Below, piece by piece: positions 34,976 through 45,019 of a DNA stretch of 64,000 nucleotides. The stretch is from Flammeovirga pectinis (GTDB taxonomy: Bacteria; Bacteroidota; Bacteroidia; Cytophagales; Flammeovirgaceae). The first letter of the stretch is position 1; every line of letters begins with the position of its first letter. Location of the stretch: the NCBI RefSeq assembly GCF_003970675.1, contig NZ_CP034562.1:4746001-4810000 (forward strand). The letters are read 5' to 3'. The position numbers and the translations under genes were made by a program. The notes below the pieces were generated by a model that saw only the letters and a list, made by a program, of their open reading frames with translations, had not been told where the DNA came from and did no database searches.

Positions 34976-37900
34976 ATGAGGTTCATAACACAATGCCAAC
35001 TATTATTTTTATTTGTTTTATTTTCAGGGTGTTCATCGGATCAAGCATCTAAAATTATCTACAAGAATTTTACAGACGAAGTAGAAGTAAAACAAAATCT
35101 ATCATTTACGTTTAGTAGTGAAACACGAGAAGCTAAAAGCGATGAATGGATAAATACACCTTACTTAACAATTAGCCCAGAAGTAAATGGTAAATTTAGA
35201 TGGTCTGCCAAAAACACATTAGTATTCTCTCCAGAGGTAGGATTTAAGCCATCAACTAAATATGTTTTACAGTTTTCTAGTAGTGAACTAAGTAAAGAGG
35301 GTATTATTTTATCATCAGATCAGCAAACCTACTCCTTTAAAACTCCTGTATTAAAAGTTATAAATAAGCAAGTTACTTGGGCTTTAGGAAAGCATAATAA
35401 GCCTGTTCCTCATATTAGCTTTGAATTTAATTATCCTGTTGATAGTGAGGAGCTCTCAAAGCTTTTAAAGTTTAAAGAGGGTGCTCAATCATTAAAATTT
35501 GAAAAGAATAGTAACAGTATTAATCATAAAGTAGTTTATACTCTTTTGGATTATAATAGTGAAAAAGATACTTCAATTAAATTATCTATTAATAAAGGTC
35601 TGAATACAAAGAATGGTAGTATAAGTATGCCTTCTTATGAGTCAGAATTAATAGTACCTAAAAAACAAAAATTTGCTATTTCATCAGTAGAAGCAAAAAC
35701 AACTGCTGGGAGTAATGTAATCTTGATAAATACGAATCAAGGTGTTTATAGAGAGAAAAATATTAAATCATTAATTAAGGTATCACCTAAAGTAACTTTT
35801 GAAGTTGAAGAAAAAGAAAATGGAATTAAGCTAGTTGGAGACTTTAGATCAGGTCAAGATTATAATGTTAGAATAGCAGCTAAATTAAAAGGTGTATTTA
35901 GAACTCCTTTAGGAAAAGAATACAAAGAGAATGTTGTTTTTGGTGAGCTAACACCAAGTATTTCTTTTGTTGATAAAAAATCAATCTACCTATCAAATAA
36001 AGGGAAGAAAGAAATAGATTTGAGTATTGTGAATGTACCAGAAATAGACATTAAAATATTTAAGATCTATAAAAATAATTTACTATCGTTTTTTGATAAT
36101 AATAGCAACTACCAAGAAAGCGATTATTATTATTACGGTCCTCAGTATTATAAATTAGGAGATGAAGTATTTTCTAGGTCAAAAGTTTCTGTAAGAGATT
36201 TGGAAACAGTTGGTATTAACCAAGTACTATCACTTGATTTTTTAGATGAAAACAAGTTTGAGGGAGTATATGTAATTGAATTAAGAAGCTCTGAAAAAAG
36301 GTATTTAGCTGTACATAAACTTTTAAGTATATCAGATATTGGTTTAATAGTTAAAGAAGGAAAAAATAGTGCTTTAGTTTATGCTAATTCTATTGCTGAT
36401 GCGTCTGCTTTATCAGGAGTAGAGGTAACACTGGTAAGTAGAAATAATCAGGAAGTTTATACTCAAAAAACAGGAAGTGATGGTATAGCCAAATTTGAAG
36501 ACTTAGCTAAAAATGCAAAAGGGTTTGATATAAAGATGGTTTATGCTAAAAATGGATCAGACTTTAATTATATAAATTATGATCAAACACGAATAAGTAC
36601 AGCAAGGTTTAATGTAGGTGGATTACGATTAAATAGCACAGGAATGATGACCTATATTTATGGTGACCGTAACCTCTATAGACCTGGTGAAACTGTATAT
36701 TTTAAGACAGTAACAAGAGATAATAATTGGAACCCTGCCCCAAATCAACCTATAAAAGTTAAAGTGTATTTACCAGATGGTAACGAATTAATATCTAGAA
36801 GAGCAACTTTAAATGCTCAAGGTACTTATGAAGGGAGTGTAAAATTGATGGATGCAGGAGTAACAGGTGCTTACAGAATAGAAGTTAGCACAGCAAATGA
36901 TATTGTTTTGGCATCTCATAAAATTTCTGTTGAAGATTTTATGCCAGATCGTATCAAAGTTGAAACTCAGACATCCAAAAAACAAATAGGTAATAATGAT
37001 AGCTTTACTTTAAATGGTAAAGCAGTTAATTTGTTTGGACCTCCTGCCTCAAATAGAAACTATGAAGTTGATTTATCACTGAGTAGAAAATCAATTCTCC
37101 CAAAAAATTATGAGGAGTATAACTTTACTTTAAATGGAAGAGTAGATTTATCTTATTTAGATCATTTAAGACAAGGAAAAACAGATACTGAAGGCTTATT
37201 TAAAGAAGAGTTTTCAATTGATGATAAATATGAAAATAGTGGTTTGCTTGAAGCTAAAATTTATACCACAGTTTTTGATGAATCAGGTAGACCTGTTAGA
37301 AGATTAGCCAAAATAGAAATTCCAACACAACAATATTTTATAGGAATTAAGGATGATGATTGGTATGTAAAAACAAAAAGTAAGATTAAACTGCCAATTA
37401 TAGCTGTAAATAAAGAAATGAAAGTAGCTAATAATGCTAAGGTTATTGTTAATCTTATTCGTTATGAATGGCAGTCTGTTATGGAGAGTACATATAATGG
37501 ACGTTATAGATATGTATCAAGAAAAAAGGCTATTCCTGTTTCTACAAAGACTATAAATATTTCTGGTGAAAAAGCTTACTTTTCATTTGTTCCTGAAATT
37601 TCTGGAGAATATGAAGTTCAGATAAAAGTACCTGATGCTAGTAATTATGTAACTAAGCGTTACTATGCTTATGGATGGGGTGAGACAACAAATTCAGCAT
37701 TTGAAGTTGATAAAGAAGGTAGAGTTACCATTGAGCCAGAAAAAACAGTTTATAATATTGGAGACAAAGCAAAAATCTTGTTTAAAACACCTTTTAAAGG
37801 AAAGATGCTTGTTACTATAGAACAGGATGAAGTAGTATCATATCAAATTGTAAATACTGATAATAAATCTGCATCTATTGAAATTCCAATACAAGAAGAA

Positions 37901-40342
37901 CATCTACCGAATATATTTATAACAGCAACTTTAATAAAAGGAGCAAAAGACAATGCTTTGCCGTTAACTGTAGCACATGGTTTTGTACCATTAAAAGTAA
38001 CATCACCAAAAAGGAAAATAGATTTGAGAATAGAAGCACCTAAAGAGAGTCGCTCTAGAAAATCTCAAACTATAGAAGTTACATCTGGTAATGGAGAAGA
38101 AGATATTGAAGTTACAGTAGCTGTTGTTGATGAAGGAATATTACAGATAAAGAATTATATAACACCTAATCCGTTTAATTTCTTTTACCAGAATAGAGCA
38201 TTGAATGTTGATACCTATAACATTTATCCTAAGATGATGCAGTTTAAACAGCAAGCCAATAGTTTTGGTTCTGATATGGCTAATTTAGGTGCTAGAGCTA
38301 ATCCTATGATTAATAATAGAGTTAATCTTGTTGCCTATTGGAGCGGAACATTAAAAACTGATAATGATGGAAAAGTGAAGTTTACAGTTAATATTCCTGA
38401 GTTTTCTGGTGAGTTGAGAGTAATGGCTGTAGCTGTAAAGGGTAATGCTTTTGGTACTGCAGAAATGAAGATGAAAGTTAAAGACCCTTTAGTTATAAGT
38501 ACTTCTTTACCTCGCTTCTTAAGCCCTAAAGATAAAAATGAGGCAAGTATTATGTTAGCAAACACAACAGATAAGCCTGTTGATGTAAAAACATCTTTAG
38601 CAATAAATGGAGCACTTTCTGTAGAAGATACACAACTGGAAACAGTAGAAATACCAGCTAATTCTGAGAAGATGATCAACTTTACTTTATTAGCTGATAA
38701 TACAATTGGTACAGGTAAAGTAACAGTTATTGCAAATGCTTTAAATGAAGACTTTATTTCTGAAACGAATATTAATGTACGTCCTTCTACATCTTTACTA
38801 AAATCAAATGGTGAAAATGTAATTCAAGCTAATCAGTCTAAATCAATTGATTTAAAAGAAGATTATATTAAATCTTCAATTAAAGGAAAATTATGGTTGA
38901 GTAAATCACCAATGATGCAGTTTGCGAAAAGCCTAAACTACCTTATTAGATATCCTTATGGGTGTGTTGAACAAACTACATCTGCAGTATTCCCTCAGTT
39001 GTATTTAGGCGATTTAGCGAATACATTAAATAAAGGTATTCATTCTAATAAATCTGATTTCTATATTAATGAAGCAATAAGAAAACTACAAAGTATGCAA
39101 ATGTACAATGGAGGTTTATCTTATTGGCAAGGCGGGTCATATGTAAGTTATTATGGCTCTGCTTATGCAACTCACTTTTTATTAGAAGCAAAAAATAAAG
39201 GGTATGAAGTAGATCGAAAAGTACTAAATAAGTTATTAGATTACCTTCAGAAAAACGTAAAGAAGAAGAATAAAGAAACCTACACTTATTACAATAGTAG
39301 AAACGAAAGGACTACTAGAACTTATGCGGATAAAACAACATTCTATGCTTTGTATATCTTAGCAGAAGCGGGTAAGGCTGATATTCCAACAATGAATTAT
39401 TACAAGAAAAATAGTGCTCTTGTTCCAAAAGATTCAAAGTATGTTTTAGCAGCTTCTTATTTAAGAGTTGGAGATCAAAAAAGTTATAGGTTATTATTAC
39501 CAAAATCTTTTGGAGTAAGTAAATCTGAGACAGAATTTGGAGGTAGCTTTTCATCATTCATAAGAGATCAAGCATTAGCTTTAAATGTACTACTAAGTAC
39601 CGATCCTAAGAATGCTCAGATTGGCGTGTTATCAAAAGAGTTGACAGAGTCTATGAAAAGTAAAGAGTGGATGTCTACTCAAGAAAGAGCTTTTGGCTTA
39701 TTAGCTTTAGGTAAATTAGCACAGAAAGCATCAGCTCAAAATGTAAAGGCAGTTATTTTAGCAGATGGTAATAAAGTAGCTGAGTTTGATAATGAAGACC
39801 TTTCACTTACTAAAGAAGTTTTAGGAAAAGAAATTGATATTAAAGTAACTGGAAATGGTCAACTTTATTATTTCTGGGAAATTGAAGGTTTAAATGCTTC
39901 AGGAAATTATCCAGAAGAAGATAAAAAATTAAAAGTTCGAAGAACGTATTATAATAGAGATGGTAAAGCAATATCTACATCTTCATTTAAGCAAAATGAT
40001 TTAATTATTGTGGGTATTACTTTACAAACAGATGGAAGAAATGTAGAAAACGTTGTAGTAACAGATATGTTACCAGCAGGTTTCGAAATTGAAAATCCAA
40101 GGTTGGGAGATGTACCAGGTATGGGTTGGACTAAATCTAAAGCAAGTATTCCTCAGCATGTAGATTTTAGAGACGACCGTGTACATTTCTTTACTACTGC
40201 TAATAAAAAGATGAAAACATATTTTTATGTAGTAAGAGCTGTCAGTAAAGGAACATTTAAAGTAGGTCCTGTTAGTGCTGATGCTATGTATAACGGTGCT
40301 TATCATTCTTATAATGGAGCTAGAACAATAGTAGTTGAATAA
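34976..40342 (+). CDS. Alpha-2-macroglobulin family lipoprotein with thioester motif
   Basis: 1788 aa. Lipobox LFSGC (lipidated Cys19). The N-terminal half has macroglobulin beta domains, including the conserved YGDRNLYRPGETVYFKTV near 560. The complement-like region carries PYGCVEQTT, in which Cys1330 and Gln1333 form the internal thioester (CxEQ). A helical alpha-alpha barrel follows (e.g. LQSMQMYNGGLSYWQGG) and a C-terminal receptor-like domain. Bacterial homologues trap and inhibit foreign proteases in the periplasm. PbpC, a frequent neighbour in Proteobacteria, is absent. Instead its stop overlaps the start of an Omp85 gene. Confidence 0.93.
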   Translation: MRFITQCQLLFLFVLFSGCSSDQASKIIYKNFTDEVEVKQNLSFTFSSETREAKSDEWINTPYLTISPEVNGKFRWSAKNTLVFSPEVGFKPSTKYVLQFSSSELSKEGIILSSDQQTYSFKTPVLKVINKQVTWALGKHNKPVPHISFEFNYPVDSEELSKLLKFKEGAQSLKFEKNSNSINHKVVYTLLDYNSEKDTSIKLSINKGLNTKNGSISMPSYESELIVPKKQKFAISSVEAKTTAGSNVILINTNQGVYREKNIKSLIKVSPKVTFEVEEKENGIKLVGDFRSGQDYNVRIAAKLKGVFRTPLGKEYKENVVFGELTPSISFVDKKSIYLSNKGKKEIDLSIVNVPEIDIKIFKIYKNNLLSFFDNNSNYQESDYYYYGPQYYKLGDEVFSRSKVSVRDLETVGINQVLSLDFLDENKFEGVYVIELRSSEKRYLAVHKLLSISDIGLIVKEGKNSALVYANSIADASALSGVEVTLVSRNNQEVYTQKTGSDGIAKFEDLAKNAKGFDIKMVYAKNGSDFNYINYDQTRISTARFNVGGLRLNSTGMMTYIYGDRNLYRPGETVYFKTVTRDNNWNPAPNQPIKVKVYLPDGNELISRRATLNAQGTYEGSVKLMDAGVTGAYRIEVSTANDIVLASHKISVEDFMPDRIKVETQTSKKQIGNNDSFTLNGKAVNLFGPPASNRNYEVDLSLSRKSILPKNYEEYNFTLNGRVDLSYLDHLRQGKTDTEGLFKEEFSIDDKYENSGLLEAKIYTTVFDESGRPVRRLAKIEIPTQQYFIGIKDDDWYVKTKSKIKLPIIAVNKEMKVANNAKVIVNLIRYEWQSVMESTYNGRYRYVSRKKAIPVSTKTINISGEKAYFSFVPEISGEYEVQIKVPDASNYVTKRYYAYGWGETTNSAFEVDKEGRVTIEPEKTVYNIGDKAKILFKTPFKGKMLVTIEQDEVVSYQIVNTDNKSASIEIPIQEEHLPNIFITATLIKGAKDNALPLTVAHGFVPLKVTSPKRKIDLRIEAPKESRSRKSQTIEVTSGNGEEDIEVTVAVVDEGILQIKNYITPNPFNFFYQNRALNVDTYNIYPKMMQFKQQANSFGSDMANLGARANPMINNRVNLVAYWSGTLKTDNDGKVKFTVNIPEFSGELRVMAVAVKGNAFGTAEMKMKVKDPLVISTSLPRFLSPKDKNEASIMLANTTDKPVDVKTSLAINGALSVEDTQLETVEIPANSEKMINFTLLADNTIGTGKVTVIANALNEDFISETNINVRPSTSLLKSNGENVIQANQSKSIDLKEDYIKSSIKGKLWLSKSPMMQFAKSLNYLIRYPYGCVEQTTSAVFPQLYLGDLANTLNKGIHSNKSDFYINEAIRKLQSMQMYNGGLSYWQGGSYVSYYGSAYATHFLLEAKNKGYEVDRKVLNKLLDYLQKNVKKKNKETYTYYNSRNERTTRTYADKTTFYALYILAEAGKADIPTMNYYKKNSALVPKDSKYVLAASYLRVGDQKSYRLLLPKSFGVSKSETEFGGSFSSFIRDQALALNVLLSTDPKNAQIGVLSKELTESMKSKEWMSTQERAFGLLALGKLAQKASAQNVKAVILADGNKVAEFDNEDLSLTKEVLGKEIDIKVTGNGQLYYFWEIEGLNASGNYPEEDKKLKVRRTYYNRDGKAISTSSFKQNDLIIVGITLQTDGRNVENVVVTDMLPAGFEIENPRLGDVPGMGWTKSKASIPQHVDFRDDRVHFFTTANKKMKTYFYVVRAVSKGTFKVGPVSADAMYNGAYHSYNGARTIVVE

Positions 40343-42095
40343 AATTTTTAATCATATAGAAAATAAAAAGAGTAGAGTAGTGGTAATAACTACTCTACTT
40401 TTACTTTTTACAAGCAGTTTATTGTTTGGACAAGAGAACTATACCTTAGAATGGGAGTTAGTAGATAATGTTCATCATTCTATTCGTAAACAATTTCAAC
40501 CCAATTCATTTAAAGATTCCTTAGAGTTACAATTAGCTGTAAAAAACAAAGTAATTCAATTTTCAGAAGTTGGTTACTTACTTACTTCTGTTGATACTAT
40601 AATTATAAAAGAGAATACTTATAAGTATGTAATATTTATAGGACCAAAGCTTGATGTAATGACTGTTGATACAAAAGCAGTGAACATGCAAGTATTAAAG
40701 GGAAGGTATTGGAAAGGAAGCGGAATAAATAAAGAAATTAAAACTACTGAACTATCAAAAGCAAAAGATCAAATAATTAGGTATTATGAGGATAGAGGCT
40801 ATCCTTTTGCTTCTACTTGGATTGATTCAATATCCTTTAACAACAATAATAAATTACAAGGAGTTCTTAAAGTTAACTTAGGTGACCCTGTAGTATTTGA
40901 TACATTGATTGTGAAAAAGACAGCGCCTTTAGGTGTCCATAAGAAGTTTTTTGAGGCATATTTAGGTTTAAAAAAAGGAGAAATATTTAGACAAAGAAAT
41001 GTTGATAGAGCTGAAGTTATTTTAAAGGAAACTCCTTATTTAAAGCTTAAAAAATCGCCAAAAGTAGTATTTGAATATGGTAAAGCAATGGTAGAAATGC
41101 CAATTGAGAAACGAAAAGCAAGTAGAGCTGATGGCATGTTAGGTTTTGCTCCAAATTCTGATGAAGAAGGAGGCTTACTTCTAACCGGACAAGTACTTTT
41201 AGATTTAAGAAACCCATTTGGAACAGGAAAAAGATTTTATATTGATTGGAAAAAACCTGATAATGATTCGCAATGGTTTAATGCAAGATATGAGCATCCA
41301 AGAATATTTAGATCTCGATTTGATTTTGGGTATACTATAAACTTGCAGAAACAAGATTCTACATTTTTAATGGTAAATAATGGAATTGACTTTAGCAGAA
41401 AAGTATCAATAAGAGGAGAAGTCAAATTAGGTGCTAATTGGGAGTCTAGTAGATTACTTAGAGAAATATCAGAACAAGAAGCAGATACTTTAAACGATAC
41501 AAAAACAACTACCTATTCTGTAGGATATAAATGGCAAAATTTAGATGATCCTTTAGCCCCAAGAAGAGGTGTTCGTTGGAGAGGTACATTAAGTGGAGGA
41601 CAAAGAACTATTATTTTTAATCCATCCTATAATCAAGATATTTACGATGGAATACAACCTAATTCAGCTATTATTAAATGGCAATTTGATGCAGAATATT
41701 ATTTTGGAATGACAAAGTGGTTAGATGGTTACTTTAAATTAGATGCCGCCCAAATGATTGGAGATCATTTTTATAAGAATGAACTATATAGAATAGGTGG
41801 CTTTAGAAGTTTAAGGGGTTTTAATGAAGGAGAACTTTATGTAGACCGATACGCTGTTCTTACCGCAGAACCTAGAATAAACATTGGAGGGACATCTTTC
41901 ATTTTCTTATTTGCAGATATTGCAATTACTGGAGATGGAAATGTTATTGATTTACCTCTAGGAATTGGTGCTGGAGTAAATATAGAAACACGTTCTGGTG
42001 ACTTTTCTATAGCGTATGCACTTGGACGAACAGATGAAATTGCTCTTAACATGGATTTAGCTAAAATACATTTTGGCTTTATTGGTAAATTTTAG
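40335..42095 (+). CDS. Omp85-family outer membrane protein (BamA/TamA-like)
   Basis: 586 aa with signal peptide (about 15-32: VVVITTLLLLFTSSLLFGQ). The periplasmic part has POTRA-like segments (TELSKAKDQIIRYYEDRGYPFASTWIDSI). From about residue 270 a 16-strand-type barrel follows, with the lid-loop motif RIGGFRSLRGFNEGEL near 485 (the RGF of Omp85 proteins). It should insert or export outer-membrane or surface proteins. The only usable start before the signal peptide is TTG at 40335, overlapping the preceding stop by 8 nt, which suggests translational coupling to the macroglobulin gene. Substrate unknown. Confidence 0.88.
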   Translation: MNKIFNHIENKKSRVVVITTLLLLFTSSLLFGQENYTLEWELVDNVHHSIRKQFQPNSFKDSLELQLAVKNKVIQFSEVGYLLTSVDTIIIKENTYKYVIFIGPKLDVMTVDTKAVNMQVLKGRYWKGSGINKEIKTTELSKAKDQIIRYYEDRGYPFASTWIDSISFNNNNKLQGVLKVNLGDPVVFDTLIVKKTAPLGVHKKFFEAYLGLKKGEIFRQRNVDRAEVILKETPYLKLKKSPKVVFEYGKAMVEMPIEKRKASRADGMLGFAPNSDEEGGLLLTGQVLLDLRNPFGTGKRFYIDWKKPDNDSQWFNARYEHPRIFRSRFDFGYTINLQKQDSTFLMVNNGIDFSRKVSIRGEVKLGANWESSRLLREISEQEADTLNDTKTTTYSVGYKWQNLDDPLAPRRGVRWRGTLSGGQRTIIFNPSYNQDIYDGIQPNSAIIKWQFDAEYYFGMTKWLDGYFKLDAAQMIGDHFYKNELYRIGGFRSLRGFNEGELYVDRYAVLTAEPRINIGGTSFIFLFADIAITGDGNVIDLPLGIGAGVNIETRSGDFSIAYALGRTDEIALNMDLAKIHFGFIGKF

Positions 42096-42407
42096 TTTAA
42101 CAAAAAAGTTGGTTTTTAAGATATTTTGCAAATTTCTTTAGTAACTATTAATACTTACTGTGAAATAATCAAAAATATAAAGGACTAATAATCAGTATTT
42201 AAGAACGTTTGTATACATTAGATCAATATAACTCTATTCAATTTTCATAAACTATGTGTCTATATAGTACATAGTTGACTTAAGGTAAATCAGTTCTACA
42301 AGAGTAGTGTCAAATTTAAATATAAAGAAGTGTCTTTATTTTAATGTAGAAACTGAAATATTGATTTTTTTAATCCTGTAAAGGATGAAACGTAACTTAA
42401 ATCCATC
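42096..42407. other. Intergenic region before an ECF sigma gene
   Basis: 312 nt, AT-rich. No gene, no strong hairpin after the Omp85 gene, and no exact TAnnTTTG with a spaced TTTG. The sigma promoter presumably lies here, possibly autoregulated. Confidence 0.45.
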
Positions 42408-42968
42408 ATGTTTCAAGACGAAGATTTAATCGAAGGCTGTAAAAACGGCGATAAGCGAACCCAGAGAAGACTCTACGAACAATACAGTAGTGCGCTAATG
42501 TCTGTAGCTTGTAGATATTCCAGAACAGAAGAAGATGCAAGAGACATTGTACAAGAATCGTTTATTAAGATTTTTAAAAAAATTGGAACTTTTAGAAATG
42601 AATCATCTTTAAAACATTGGATGAGAAGAATTGTAGTGAATACTGCAATTAACTTTCAAAGGTCTAAATTATACTTATATCCAATGATGGATGTAAACGA
42701 TATGTACGACCTTAAAGAAGAAGCAATGGCGTTGAGTGATTATAGCTTTCAAGAGTTATTAAATCTTTTACAACGTTTACCAGATGGATGTCGCGTAATC
42801 TTTAACTTATATGCTATAGAAGGGTATAAGCATAAAGAAATTGCAGAAATGACAGGTGTTACAGAAGGGACTTCTAAATCTCAATTTTCGAGAGCAAGGA
42901 AATTACTTAAGGCTATGATTGAAGAATCTGAAATTGAAAGATATTGTTATGCAAAAGAAAGAGGATAA
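42408..42968 (+). CDS. ECF RNA polymerase sigma factor
   Basis: 186 aa. Region 2 (about 20-90): LYEQYSSALMSVACRYSRTEEDARDIVQESFIKIFKKIGTFR-like sequence with the conserved DIVQE and WMRRIVVNTAIN. Region 4 (about 120-175): LPDGCRVIFNLYAIEGYKHKEIAEMTGVTEGTSKSQFSRARKLL helix-turn-helix for -35 recognition. Last codons overlap the following membrane/beta-barrel gene by 20 nt, the classic arrangement of a sigma factor and its regulator. Regulon unknown. Confidence 0.94.
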   Translation: MFQDEDLIEGCKNGDKRTQRRLYEQYSSALMSVACRYSRTEEDARDIVQESFIKIFKKIGTFRNESSLKHWMRRIVVNTAINFQRSKLYLYPMMDVNDMYDLKEEAMALSDYSFQELLNLLQRLPDGCRVIFNLYAIEGYKHKEIAEMTGVTEGTSKSQFSRARKLLKAMIEESEIERYCYAKERG

Positions 42969-44055
42969 TTACGGAGATTTTGAAAAAGTGTGGCAAGATG
43001 CCTTTCAAAATGAAAGTGTTTCTCCACCTGCTGACTTATGGGATTCGATAGAAGAAGATATTGATGGATTTAATAAAAAGAAAAGCTATCATACCTTTCT
43101 ACGTTCTGTTGCTGCAATGATTACTATTGGTTTACTAACAAGTTTTTTAGTAAAATATGATATGCCTAGGGGTGAATCTTTCGCTAATAATAAGGTTACT
43201 ATCAATGACAAAAAAATTGAAACAGCATCAGTTTTACCAATACATATTTTAGAAGGTACACCTTCTTCAAAAAAAATGTTGGTAGATAATATCTCCAAAA
43301 TTGATTTAGTAGCAAGAAATAATGAGCTACCTTCTAGAAGAGTAGTTACTGATAAAAAAGTAATTAATAATGAAGAAAGCTCATCAAAATATGTATACCA
43401 TGAATTAGGTAGAGTTGATAGAGAAAAATCTGAAGTGAACAATAACTTAAATTTTATTTCGAGTTATAATCAGAATTTGATTTCTGCAGGAACCTTATCA
43501 GGAAATAAAAGAAAGAAGCAAACCTACATTGGATTAGAGATAGAAATGCAATCAATTGATCCAAATTTAAAAGTGAATGATCAATTAATTTCAAACACTA
43601 CAATTGCCCCAGTTATAGGTATTGAAGGTGGTATTAAATTTAATAAAGGACATTTTTTAGCATTAGGAGTAAAATTCACTGATCTAGTTTTCACTACAAA
43701 TAGTAATGATAATTCAGGAGAAATAGCTCAGAAAATATTGTCTGTACCAGTAAAGGTTGGATATGCGTTTGATAAGAACAAATGGTCTTTAGGTATACAT
43801 GCAGCAGCTATAACAAATGTTATGCTACAGCATAAAGCTACAAATGATACATTAATAGATAGTAGTGATTTATCTACGGTTTCTTTAACAGCTCAGGTTG
43901 GAGCTGAGTTTAATTATAAGTTATCAGATAAATACTCTGTAAAATTAGGAACTTCTTATGGAGTATCTTTAACAGACCAGAGTACAGCTGAAGATATATC
44001 TTTAACACCTAAAGCATACTCAATAAGTATGGGTGTTAAGTATAATATTATCTAA
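42949..44055 (+). CDS. Predicted anti-sigma-like membrane protein with outer-membrane-barrel-like C-terminus
   Basis: 368 aa from ATG 42949 (TTG 42919 is a weaker option). The N-terminal cytoplasmic part (about 1-50: KVWQDAFQNESVSPPADLWDSIEEDI) resembles the acidic leader of Bacteroidota anti-sigma proteins. A membrane helix follows at about 53-72 (FLRSVAAMITIGLLTSFLVKY), then a variable linker. From about 185 the sequence becomes alternating beta strands like small porins (YIGLEIEMQS ... GIKFNKGHFLALGVKF ... YSVKLGTSYGVSL), ending in an aromatic-free NII. It overlaps the sigma gene by 20 nt. The role of sensing sigma factor activity is inferred. Confidence 0.65.
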   Translation: MQKKEDNYGDFEKVWQDAFQNESVSPPADLWDSIEEDIDGFNKKKSYHTFLRSVAAMITIGLLTSFLVKYDMPRGESFANNKVTINDKKIETASVLPIHILEGTPSSKKMLVDNISKIDLVARNNELPSRRVVTDKKVINNEESSSKYVYHELGRVDREKSEVNNNLNFISSYNQNLISAGTLSGNKRKKQTYIGLEIEMQSIDPNLKVNDQLISNTTIAPVIGIEGGIKFNKGHFLALGVKFTDLVFTTNSNDNSGEIAQKILSVPVKVGYAFDKNKWSLGIHAAAITNVMLQHKATNDTLIDSSDLSTVSLTAQVGAEFNYKLSDKYSVKLGTSYGVSLTDQSTAEDISLTPKAYSISMGVKYNII

Positions 44056-44134
44056 AATATATAAATTAATTAAGTAGATGTACATCTGAATTTTCCGATT
44101 TTGATTGTACAATAACTTATTTTAGAGTTAAAAG

Positions 44135-44165
44135 AAAAGGCTATCAAAATGATAGCCTTTTTTTA
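44135..44165. terminator. Bidirectional terminator between convergent units
   Basis: AAAAGGCTATCA (44135-44146) / TGATAGCCTTTT (44150-44161) with a 3-nt loop, A-run and T-run. It serves both the barrel gene and the leftward small gene. Confidence 0.88.
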
Positions 44166-44184
44166 AGAGTTTAATTTATTAAAA

Positions 44185-44439
44185 TCAATTAGACTCGTCG
44201 TTGTCAATCGCTTTTTTAGCGAAATCCAAAATATTTTTAATAGACCTAATACTAGGTTCTTTTTCAATTTTATCTAAAGCATTTTTTGTAGTAGTCCCAT
44301 CTTTAAGGAATTTTTTACACGTAGTATCTGTAGAGATAATTTTCTTATCATCAAGTGATAAAGACTCTTCATTATATAATTGAAGAATTACTTTATTAAG
44401 AAGAGATTCTTTGCGTGGATGTTTTTTGTCTAACTGCAT
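44185..44439 (-). CDS. Small protein overlapping an ECF sigma gene, possible sigma regulator
   Basis: 84 aa, charged, helical, soluble: KESLLNKVILQLYNEESLSLDDKKIIS in the N-terminal half, RSIKNILDFAKKAI at the end. The ATG at 44439 lies 44 nt inside the 3' end of the sigma gene in another frame, so it is translationally coupled. No known family. A regulator of the sigma factor is the natural guess, but no cysteine/zinc motif or membrane segment is visible. Confidence 0.6.
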   Translation of the reverse strand: MQLDKKHPRKESLLNKVILQLYNEESLSLDDKKIISTDTTCKKFLKDGTTTKNALDKIEKEPSIRSIKNILDFAKKAIDNDESN

Positions 44440-45019
44440 TAGTAGAATTTTCGCTTTGTTGCTCCATCATTTTGCGAAGATTGATGAGGGCATAACGCAT
44501 TCTACCGAGTGCTGTATTAATACTAACACCTGTAGAATCAGCAATTTCTTGGAAACTCATTTGCATATAATGACGCATTACTAATACTTCTCTTTGAGTA
44601 TCTGGTAAACGATCTACCAAATTTCTTACGTTATCTTGAGTCTCTTTTTCAATTTTCTTATCTTCAAAAGAATGTTCAGAAAATTCTAGAGTATCAAAAA
44701 CACTACTACCGTCTTCCATAACTATAGTAGGATAACGCTTTTGCTTACGGAAGTAATCAATAGCCATATTATGTGCTATGCGAGAAATCCAAGGCATAAA
44801 TTTGCCTTCCTCATTATACTTACCTGCTCTGATCATTTTTATTGCTTTAATAAATGTATCTTGCAATAAATCTTCAGCTACATATTCGTCTTTTACAATA
44901 AGTAAAATACTAGTAAATAGCTTGTTTTTATATTTATTCAATAGTTGTTCAAAAGCAATTTCGCTACCGTTAAGGTATTGAGATATTAATTCTTGGTCAG
45001 ATAGTATATATTGTTTCAT
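44396..45019 (-). CDS. ECF RNA polymerase sigma factor
   Basis: 207 aa. Region 2: ELISQYLNGSEIAFEQLLNKYKNKLF and VAEDLLQDTFIKAIKMI, followed by WISRIAHNMAIDYFRKQKR. Region 4 (about 125-185): RLPDTQREVLVMRHYMQMSFQEIADSTGVSINTALGRMRYAL, a clean helix-turn-helix. A short Gln/Asn/Ser tail of about 20 residues ends the protein and overlaps the small gene at 44185-44439. Different group from the sigma at 42408. Regulon unknown. Confidence 0.94.
   Translation of the reverse strand: MKQYILSDQELISQYLNGSEIAFEQLLNKYKNKLFTSILLIVKDEYVAEDLLQDTFIKAIKMIRAGKYNEEGKFMPWISRIAHNMAIDYFRKQKRYPTIVMEDGSSVFDTLEFSEHSFEDKKIEKETQDNVRNLVDRLPDTQREVLVMRHYMQMSFQEIADSTGVSINTALGRMRYALINLRKMMEQQSENSTNAVRQKTSTQRISS

Noticed and set aside
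38335..40306. Leftward frames inside the macroglobulin gene
   Set aside because: No coding signature; the sense strand carries the thioester and macroglobulin domains.
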